Assembly: GCA_000507305.1 (NCBI GenBank)
Contig: DF239416.1
Location: forward strand, 99,569 to 163,568
Source of the DNA: Breviolum minutum Mf 1.05b.01
Lineage: Eukaryota > Sar > Dinophyceae > Suessiales > Symbiodiniaceae
Direction: 5' to 3'
DNA: 64,000 nucleotides
The notes below the pieces were generated by a model that was not told the DNA's origin, searched no databases, and saw only the letters and a list, made by a program, of their open reading frames with translations. The translations under genes were made by a program, and so were the position numbers. Of the stretch, positions 56,419-64,000 are shown one piece after another; within the stretch, counting starts at the first letter, position 1; every line of letters begins with the position of its first letter.

Positions 56419-56746
56419 GTAAAGGTTTTCCTTGATCAGGATCTTGCAGGAGCCATTTTAGATTTGGGGAGAGGGGAGCAGAGGTTGAGTGCTGCCCTTT
56501 TTGCACACATAAGAGTTTCGAATCTAATGGAATTGCCATTTGGTTTAGTAGGCAGCGCCATTGAACCTTTGGTTACAAGATAGTGGCACGGTCCAGAGGT
56601 ACTCGGAAAACATTCTGACATCTTTCAGATTGGTGTCAAGAATCCTGTTTGATTTATTTTTTATACGATTTATACCGAATTCCCATTGATATAGATGATA
56701 AAGACAAGTAGTCCATCCTGAACTGTTCATTTGAAAACCCTTACAG

Positions 56747-56815
56747 ATTCGGCATCAATCTCTCAGGCGAGGAAGTGCGCCAGAATCCCTGTCAGGGAAA
56801 CCCATCGATCTGAAG
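56747..56815 (+). CDS. Candidate basic exon
   Basis: AAACCCTTACAG precedes IRHQSLRRGSAPESLSGKPI and then DLK. An alternative acceptor CTCTCAG at 56766 gives ARKCARIPVRETHRSEG. The island is GC-rich; end uncertain. Confidence 0.5.
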
Positions 56816-57073
56816 GGGCATTCCCTGCACAAAAAAACGGCGGCTTTTCGACCCTCCGTGCCAGGTGTGTTTGTTTGTTTGTTTTTTGGCTGGTTTTTTT
56901 TTGGGGCTCAAATTTCAGACCTGGAGGAGTCAGGTGAAGGGGGATGTTTACAACTTTTGACCCACTAAGCCTGTGTAAGCCAAATGAAGGTTTCTGATAC
57001 AAGCAGGGTGCTCAAAAAGATTCCAGCGGGCAACCAAAGCTTACCACTGAATCCAATACAAATCCAAGGACCA

Positions 57074-57190
57074 ATACGGTTGATGGAAGAAATCCGGACT
57101 AAAAACCTGAGATGTAAAATTCCCTGTAAATAATGGTATAAAATCTCTAGCAACTGGCAACAGGTGCAGGATTTCTGAACCATCAACAGG
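57074..57190. mobile_element. Foldback element, family A (copy 11)
   Basis: ATACGGTTGATGGAAGAAAT ... GGATTTCTGAACCATCAACA; interior CCCTGTAAATAATGGTATAA. Confidence 0.85.
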
Positions 57191-57666
57191 TACGAAGGTG
57201 TTCCAAGGATGCTAATTTCCCCAATCTCGTTGTCAGAAAAATCGGAGCTCAACTACCCTCCTGGGAACGAACATATCCCCAACCAGCCGGCACTTTTGAA
57301 GATTTTCCTATTCCCAAAGGTGGGATATGTTAGTTTCTGAGAGTTGAGGTAGTGAACTTCGCCGAAGCTTATGCAGGTGGGCCGTGTTACCGTCACGACA
57401 TGGAAAACTGCGGAAACAAAACAATCCCTCCAAAGAAAAAAACGACATGAGATGTTCAGATGAGATCACTTGATCAACTTGTGATCAGGTCATTCTAGGA
57501 ACTGCAGTTAGTTTTTTTCCTTGTTTTGAGGAGTTTTGACATGTTTCATTGGGATTTTTTTAACCGAAAAACCCTGTGGGAAAACCAGGTTGAAACCTCC
57601 AACAGTGGAACGGTCCAACCCCTTCGGTTGAAACCCCGAAGTTGGACCGCGGATCCGACGTGCCAG

Positions 57667-57717
57667 GGATCTCAAGCAAGAACTCCGGGACCAGCTGCGC
57701 AGCCACTTGGCTGAAAG
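57667..57717 (+). CDS. Coiled-coil exon, possible GA donor
   Basis: GACGTGCCAG is followed, after one base, by DLKQELRDQLRSHLAE, reaching GAAAG|GATCAA. Entering and leaving in phase 2 makes it symmetric at 51 nt. Reading on to ATCAAG (57723) adds RIK. The same frame upstream reads PEVGPRIRRAR, so the true start may be further left. The helix is unmistakable. Confidence 0.75.
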
Positions 57718-58515
57718 GATCAAGGGTTCCATTTGGAAGCACTTCTTGACAGATGTTGTGCTTGAAAAAAGGGCTCTTGGTTTTTTGTTGGGATATATAG
57801 GGAATTTTTGTTTGAAGGATTTGTTGGGGATGATTTATGACCCAGTTATGTGGGGATTTTTCACGGGGATTGGAACAAACCATCAAAAAAGGAACCCTAT
57901 GATACAATCTGCAAAACGGAAAGTAAGAGGTTTTTTTTTGCATGGCTCGGATGTTGTGCTTGCTTTTTTTGGTGGCCTATAGAAACAGATTCTTCTGTAG
58001 CAGGTGTCAATGAAAGAGAAGGTTTCTGCTGGGTGACTTAGGCAGTTTGTTTCATTGGGCATGAGTAGAGCTAGGCCGTGTGATGATTTCCATGGTTTGT
58101 GTGGTACCTGTCTTGTGAATGAAACTTCCATGTGAGATCGAAACAAGAAAGTTGATGTTTAAAACTTTACCTTCTTTGCTTTCGCTAAGGCTATGAATAC
58201 TTCAGCAGAAATGACGAAAAAATGTAGTTTGCAAAAAACTTCAAAAAGTCGTTTAAGCCAAGCTGTTGGACATCGGATGTTTTTCAAGGGGCCACCAATT
58301 TTGTGCAAATGAATTCTTCAAGAGGCAAGTCGAAAAAAAATCACATCTACTTTTGTTTTGAAACTAACCCATAGGATCCATGTGACTGGTATATTTACCT
58401 ACATTTGCTTGATTTTTATGGTATTCATGTAGGTAGATATACCATTCCCATGGATCCGTCATGGGTAACAGCAAGTTCACCCCTGAAACAAACAAGCCCA
58501 CATGGTCGCCGCAAG

Positions 58516-58547
58516 GTGAAATACGAAGTGCTCAGCGATCCCGTGAG
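58516..58547 (+). CDS. Candidate short exon
   Basis: TCGCCGCAAG precedes either EIRSAQRSRE (after two bases, ending GAG|GTTGGG) or VKYEVLSDPVR. The first fits the coiled-coil style. Confidence 0.5.
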
Positions 58548-58607
58548 GTTGGGAATACCAGGATCTCAAAAAGGAAAAGGACATGTCTTCCATAGTTTTT
58601 CAGGGGA

Positions 58608-58711
58608 TACACCCCCAAAGTTTAACATGGAACCTGAAAATGATGATTTCCAAAAGGAACCTCCTTTCCAGGGGTTGATTTTCAGGTTCCATGTTAAACT
58701 TCAGGGGTGTA
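58608..58711. mobile_element. Foldback element, family D (copy 2)
   Basis: TACACCCCCAAAGTTTAACA ... CCATGTTAAACTTCAGGGGTGTA, with a ~25-bp arm (TGGAACCTGAAAAT) repeated inverted. TA at both tips. Confidence 0.9.
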
Positions 58712-58727
58712 TGTGAAAAAAAAATTG

Positions 58728-58835
58728 GGGGAGTAAAGTCGTCCATAGTTTTTCAGGGGATTTGTGAAAAAATTATTCGGGGGAGTAAAGTCTTCCATAG
58801 TTTTTTCAGATTTGTGAAAAAACTTCGGGGGAATA
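58728..58835. repeat. ~55-bp direct repeat beside a foldback element
   Basis: AGTAAAGTCGTCCATAGTTT TTCAGGGG...TTGTGAAAAAATTATTCGGGGG is repeated twice, and its CTTCCATAGTTTTTCAGGGG core is found once more left of the element (58587). The element appears to have landed in, or spread with, a tandem repeat. Confidence 0.8.
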
Positions 58836-59391
58836 TGTGAATACATGCAGAAAAATTCCGTGATGTTTCAGGACAGAAGTGCGATGAATCATCCATCTAT
58901 TTTGATCAAACTTGAGGAGATCGCAAAAGGACCTTATCTAGTTCCTTTGAGTTCAGTAGGATTTGACATGTGACCCTTTAGAACTTAATCTTTGATGCAT
59001 GTAACGCGCAATATTTCGTAGACAACACACCACAGCATGGGCTGTCCAAAAGATTATTTGAGCACAAATGTCCGCTTCATCAGATGCAGTCGTGTGTTTC
59101 CACACGTCAGTCGATGTCCATTGCATTTCAACAGCTAGAATCTTGAATATGTTTTAAACTCCCATTCTTTGTGTTGGTTCCTGACTGTACAATTTCTTTG
59201 CGCATTGTACAAAAATGCAAAGTATCTAGAATGGCAAACCCTGATTGAACTATCGAAAGAAACTCCATACACTCTCGTTGAATTGCTTCTTCAAAGGATT
59301 GATCTGGGCAAACTGTTTGGCAAACACGACCTGTAACCGTGCGACCAACAGGGAACAAACTTGCCAAGAATATAATACCCTCCCATACCCT

Positions 59392-59490
59392 CCCTGAAAC
59401 TGACAGCTCGCCTTTGAAACTAGGCCCAAATTGCGGCAAAAAGGAAAGGAACCACCATTTTTCATGGGCCGGCTGTTAGTTTTACTGAGT
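59392..59490. mobile_element. Foldback element, family C (copy 3, diverged)
   Basis: CTCCCTGAAACTGACAGCTC and CATGGGCCGGCTGTTAGTTT are inverted ends; interior GGAAAGGAACCACCATTTTT. Confidence 0.7.
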
Positions 59491-59685
59491 GACGAATCCA
59501 AAATTCTGGTTTGATGGTTCAAGATCAAGGAATCATTCCAAAAATAGAAGCTGATTTCAGGAAAGGGGCAGTTGGTGATCAATCTCGTTGGGATGAAAGG
59601 CAAGTAAGAATACAGCCTATCCTTTATGTCAACGGGACATCCACTAGGTCACTAGGCAAAGATTGCAATGGAAAACGGACTATTT

Positions 59686-59804
59686 GACTGAAGCTAACAA
59701 GTCGCCCCTGAAAATGGATGGTTGGAAGATGATTCATTTCCCTTTTGGTTAGCCCCTAATTTTCAGGGGCAAACTTGCTTAGTGTTAGTTTTTTTTGGAG
59801 GGTA
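59686..59804. mobile_element. Foldback element, family C (copy 4)
   Basis: GACTGAAGCTAACAAGTCGC ... AGTGTTAGTTTTTTTTGGAG and GGTA; inner arms CCCCTGAAAATGGATGG and CCCCTAATTTTCAGGGG are present. Confidence 0.8.
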
Positions 59805-59867
59805 TTCCCATGGACCTTTTTGTTGAAAAATCCTCCATGGCTGAACTTCTCCAAGCACCTTGGAAGG

Positions 59868-59902
59868 CATCGACAGGCAGCACCACTGGAAGCAGTGCGA
59901 GG
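59868..59902 (+). CDS. Candidate short exon
   Basis: CACCTTGGAAG is followed, after two bases, by IDRQHHWKQCE and GAG|GCCGGG (GC donor). Another frame, AAPLEAVR from CGACAG, is possible. Confidence 0.4.
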
Positions 59903-60279
59903 CCGGGACCGAAACATCCACGTTTTTGGTGGTCAAATTCGCTTGCGACCGAAAACTCCAAATGGTGGTGAAGGTTTAGTAAGGGAAATGGGGACCCCGA
60001 CAAATTTCAGGGAAATTCGAAGGTTGGTGAAATTTCAATATAATTTGGCCAGATTTCATAGTTTGGAGGTATGGGAGTTCATAGGATGTCCATCCTTCGA
60101 TGTTTTGGGGAAAAATCGCCAGTGACGACTCAGAAAACCATGGATTCTGATTCTCCAAATATCAGAGAGTTTGCCGGGAAGACAGACGTCTCCAACTACC
60201 AGTTCTTTCAGAATTCCGGTTGGTGAAATATCACACTTGACAGTTATGTAGATGGCACAGCTGCCAAAAATTTTGTATT

Positions 60280-60580
60280 GACGCCTAAAATGTATATATG
60301 TTCCTGTTTAGGATTATTTATGTATATACATAGATCTATGCATATCAAGCTCCATACAGACTGTGCCGGTTCTTTTCCATCAAAAGATATATATTATATA
60401 ATATACCAGGTGATTCAGAGTGACCTTTTCATCCCGTAGTTGGAGGCCACTTAACCCTTGAAAGGGTCACTTAAGCATCCCAGAAAGGTCACAAAGAATT
60501 GCCAGGTAGATATATCATAGATATATACTATTCACATATATTTATATATATATACATGTATGTATATATTTATATACTTC
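60280..60580. repeat. AT-rich low-complexity region
   Basis: TATATATG-type runs; nothing coding. From here to 61.8 kb only the dispersed repeat at 61450 is recognisable. Confidence 0.7.
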
Positions 60581-61449
60581 ATCCGGATACCAAGAGTTAA
60601 ATTGAGTGTTTTTTTTGGTGGTTTAGAGTGCCATGAACTGAGCATCCTTTTGAAACGCCCAAAAAAAATGAGATTTCCCTCATGAAATGCGTCATTGGTG
60701 GGCCCCGTAGAATTCCAAGGCAGAAAATGTATCCAAATAAAGCATTAGATGATTAAAACAGTAAGGAGTCCTTTTGTTTCTTGTGGGATGACTTATTCTC
60801 AAAGAAAGATCATTGGCGTTTGCCATCAATGAAAGGGGCTTGTCAAAACAAGGCTTATCAGAGTCAAAACAACAGGTGAATTCACTCAAATCCAGACATT
60901 TGGCGAAACAACCTCACATTAGAAAGCATTGCAAAACTTCACGCTTTGAATGATCGAAAGGACTGATTTGGAGGTTAGCTTCCAAAGTGCCCCCCGACAA
61001 GTCAGCTTTAATCAACTGAAATTGATATTTTATTCTATAGTAATTATATTGTATATATTTCGAAAAATGCATCATACACTTCGTTGTAAAATTACAACTA
61101 GGGGGAATCCCCAAGCACCAAGATTGCGATGGGATAATCAAGATGCAGAAAAAAACAAAAGATTCAACCAACCCTGCACACCAAAAATGCGAAAAAAAAA
61201 CTCGTCAAATCTCATCTTTCGGCGCTAATCCTGCGGACTTTGCCCGGGTTTAGTGGTTTAGGATTGGGGAAACCTCACAAAAATCTGCCTGATTTCGTGG
61301 TGCCCCTGGGAATTTTGGCAGCTCCATTTGACCTCCATTTGACCTGAGTCCTGCAAGGCAAACAAAGAATTTTCCAATCAAGGTCACATTGGATTTTCAT
61401 GTGGGATCGGGTCGATCAAGTCCCATTATTTCCATAGAGAATGGGAAAC

Positions 61450-61548
61450 TCAACCCATTAGTAAGGCGCTTATATACCTATTATAAGGATTCCCTATTAA
61501 AGGTGGGATGAGTTTATCCCCAAAATAAGGACTTTAGACCCCAGCACA
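61450..61548. repeat. Dispersed repeat, pair of 30141-30245
   Basis: TCAACCCATTAGTAAGGCGC ... GGTGGGATGAGTTTATCCCC, same order as at 30141. Confidence 0.85.
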
Positions 61549-61807
61549 TATGGGAATAAGGACCATGCCTTCCACATGATTACATCCTCAGGTTCGACGG
61601 TCTTGGTAGTACCCCAAAGACATACCGACATATTAGCGAACTATATTTGAGCTACAATTTGAACAGTATCAGCTTCACTACAAATTTCAGAAACATTGCT
61701 GCCAATCGTGCTCGCGAGATCGTAGTATAAAGCACAGATTAGCATGTTTTTTTGATCTTAAAGAGAAAACTGTCATTCCGATTGTTAAAGACTTGCACTT
61801 TCCACAG

Positions 61808-61837
61808 ATGCTAGCATTCCGACCGGGCAGTTTTGAG
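61808..61837 (+). CDS. Candidate 10-codon exon
   Basis: ACTTTCCACAG precedes MLAFRPGSFE and GAG|GCGTTT (GC donor), phase 0. Short; AG|A acceptor. Confidence 0.4.
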
Positions 61838-62074
61838 GCGTTTCCAAGCACAAGAATCACCTCCTTCTGCTATACGACAGGTGCGAAGTTATTTTGCCGG
61901 AAAAAAAGGTGTCCACGAAGCTGGTATGTTCATCAATGCTTGTTCAGGTTGGTAGTTACTCGTTCAGAAATTCCCCCCTGTTTTGTGGAAAATAATGTTC
62001 AAAACAGGGTTTCCTGGGATAGTCTGGACTAAATTCAGTAGATATGACTCATGACTGCCTCACATGCTTTTATC

Positions 62075-62105
<31 letters not shown>

Positions 62106-62813
62106 TCGTATATCATCTCCACATTTGGTTACCACCTCCCGAAACCAGAAAATCCTCTTGGGTCTACTTCCCGAGAGTCTTTGAAAGTTGCGTGCATACC
62201 TTTTGCTGGAGGGTGTTGATTCCCAATTGTTGCGCGGTCGCATTTCTGGTTTCAGGGAAGACATTGCATTTGGTGACATGTAACTTGTTCATTTTGTCTA
62301 TTAGATATATGTTGTACACAGACACAACGATGCATGATATTGTTGCCTCATTAAGGATATACAAAAAAGATCTGTAAAGTGGGAATCGCCATACCAGATG
62401 CAAAATGGAGTTTTACAACCAGCGCGGGAACCAATGAAGCAAAGGATCGGATCCCAACAATTTATAATTCAACGAGAGAACTTCTGGATCCATAAGGATT
62501 GGAAATAGTCACTCAATAGGCCATCAGTTTGGGGATGACTGCCACAATGAATGACTCCCGTCGCTGTGATTGGGAATTATGTGACGTTCAGAAAGCAAAG
62601 CAAAAACCACGCCGACTCAGCAACGAATCGACGAATCGTAACTGGCTGCAATAATAAGGACATAACCCTAAAAACCTTCCGAATCACCCCATGTTGAATT
62701 TTCTATCCGTAAAACGTTTTAATTGAAAAGATTGGAATAAGAATTTCTCCACGCGTTCCTTTAACCAGCGTTTCGGAGGAAACCGATTGCTGTGTAGGGT
62801 CACCATTTCGCAG

Positions 62814-62873
62814 GAGCTAAGCCGACGTGGTGCTGCTCTCATGGAGGCCTTTGCAGCTGCGGCGGAGACGAAA
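62814..62873 (+). CDS. Alanine-rich coiled-coil exon
   Basis: CACCATTTCGCAG precedes ELSRRGAALMEAFAAAAETK, 20 codons, phase-0 entry; the donor is AAAG|GATGAG (GA, phase 1) or ATGGAG|GCCTTT (GC, phase 0, end 62846). A stop follows in frame just after. It is the last exon I can see, so the gene may run past the window. Confidence 0.75.
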
Positions 62874-62989
62874 GGATGAGGGGGACGAAAGCTCAAGTCG
62901 TAGCTGTTTACAGCGGGGGGGGAACGGCTGTACAAAAAACGGCCAACAGCCCAGAAAAAAATCAAAAATATATGAAAATATGAATATGA

Positions 62990-63165
62990 TGTGTATATAT
63001 ATATATACATATATATGTATATATATTGGGTATATTCAAAAAATCATGAAACTAAAAGATAGCGACAAGTCAAGCATCAAGCAACCCTGCAAAATATATA
63101 AAAGTATGATAAAATACAATATATATATATAGATATATATATATATATATTTCTATTTAGATATA
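62990..63165. repeat. TA microsatellites
   Basis: Several (TA)n tracts separated by short unique sequence. Confidence 0.9.
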
Positions 63166-63597
63166 GAGAGAATAGAATGATCACAACAAAAGATGGGAAG
63201 TATTTGATGACGTTATAGTTATAAGCAGTCGTTGCCAAGAGCTCTGAAAAGCATTGTTTCACGAGACCGCAGAGTTGTGCGCCGGAGTCAAAGCAGTTTA
63301 TCTAGTCCCAAGCAGCCCCGCATATGTTCTGTGATTGATTTGTCGCAGCGTCGCGGGCGGCGTATGGTAAATTGACAGTGTCAGCCCGAACCGAAAGCGT
63401 GGAGCGAAGTTTGTTGCTTTGTGTTGACAGTACAGTGTCTTTGCCATGCGGAGGGTTGTGGGTGTAGCATCATTCGAGCAGGAGACGCTAATGTGGCACA
63501 CAAGTGCTAGGAATTCTCGTCCTGATCAGGGCTGTGGCAAGTCTCCCGCAGACTGCAGACTTTTTTTGTAGATTGCCTTGATCGGGGCCAGAGGACG

Positions 63598-63800
63598 AAG
63601 ATTAAGAATGAGGATGATGAAGGACGAGGATACTAAAAGATCTAAAAGGATGAGGATGATAAAGGCTGAAGATGATATAGGATGAGGATAATAAAGGATT
63701 AGGAGGATAAAGGACGAGGATATAAAATAATGATTAAGGACGAAAATGATGCAGGATAAGATAAGGATGATAAGGAGGAAGATGAAGAAAAATAATAATA
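63598..63800. repeat. Purine-rich degenerate tandem repeat
   Basis: Units close to GAGGATGATAAAGGA repeat about a dozen times with drift, then pass into AATAATAAT. The strand is almost pure purine, so it could form unusual DNA structures (inference). Confidence 0.85.
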
Positions 63801-64000
63801 ATAATAAATAAGGATATCAAAATATAATTATATAATTATTTTTAAAAAATATAAATATCTTAAAAATTAAATATAAAATAAAATTATAATAATAAAATAT
63901 TTAAAATATATATATATATAATCTTTATATATATAATATAAATAGAAATTAAGATTAAAAAATATAGCATTTATTATTATTATTATTAATAATATATAAT
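63801..64000. repeat. Very AT-rich terminal region
   Basis: About 200 bp of AT-only sequence at the window end; no genes. Confidence 0.9.

Overview
This window looks like nuclear DNA of a large-genome protist, most likely a dinoflagellate. Suessiales (a Polarella- or Symbiodiniaceae-like alga) is my best guess, but no marker gene proves it. The signs are: almost no long reading frames; dozens of very short in-frame coding islands 0.5-2 kb apart, essentially all on the + strand; acceptors that are nearly always AG followed by a G in the exon; donors that read GT, GC or occasionally GA; and a dense load of ~100-bp inverted-repeat elements in the introns. Long unidirectional genes, GC/GA donors and an AG|G acceptor are known for dinoflagellates; the assignment here is inference. 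I see no bacterial operon, rRNA, tRNA or CRISPR.

Layout. (1) 0.5-11 kb: small exons, many lysine/glutamate/glutamine-rich and coiled-coil-like (best at 5209, 7348, 8835, 9639, 10318 and 10988), interrupted by short foldback elements, a ~245-bp tandem array (5.8-6.4 kb), a 419-bp inverted-repeat element (4225-4643) and two assembly N runs. (2) 11-29.5 kb: more candidate exons, less uniform and often frame-ambiguous (13366, 18096, 18739, 19442, 21024, 22592, 27729, 29298). (3) 30.3-38.5 kb: a possible first exon (30287), then a GC-richer block of decayed retroelement-like coding sequence (31.8-34.4 kb) ending in ~0.9 kb of CAA and ATCA/ATCC microsatellite, then a well-supported two-exon unit with a 115-bp intron (35353-35700) and a possible C-terminal exon (38382). 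(4) 39.3-62.9 kb: the clearest gene, a train of over 20 exons of mostly 30-100 nt. Nearly all are phase 0, start with G after AG, end in GAG/CAG/AAG, and encode pieces of a charged helical coiled-coil protein. (5) 63-64 kb: AT- and purine-rich low-complexity DNA.

The main protein product therefore seems to be one or more long coiled-coil proteins split into tiny symmetric exons. I cannot name the family. Whether regions 1, 2 and 4 are one gene or several cannot be settled without RNA. The second theme is the foldback elements: at least five families of ~90-135 bp, each with terminal inverted repeats. Several copies have clean 4-5 bp target duplications, one has inserted into another, and some ends look like splice sites. 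They are candidates for intron-generating elements (introners).

Exon ends below come from reading splice-like motifs by eye. Random open frames of 60-100 codons are common at this base composition, so length alone was not taken as evidence.
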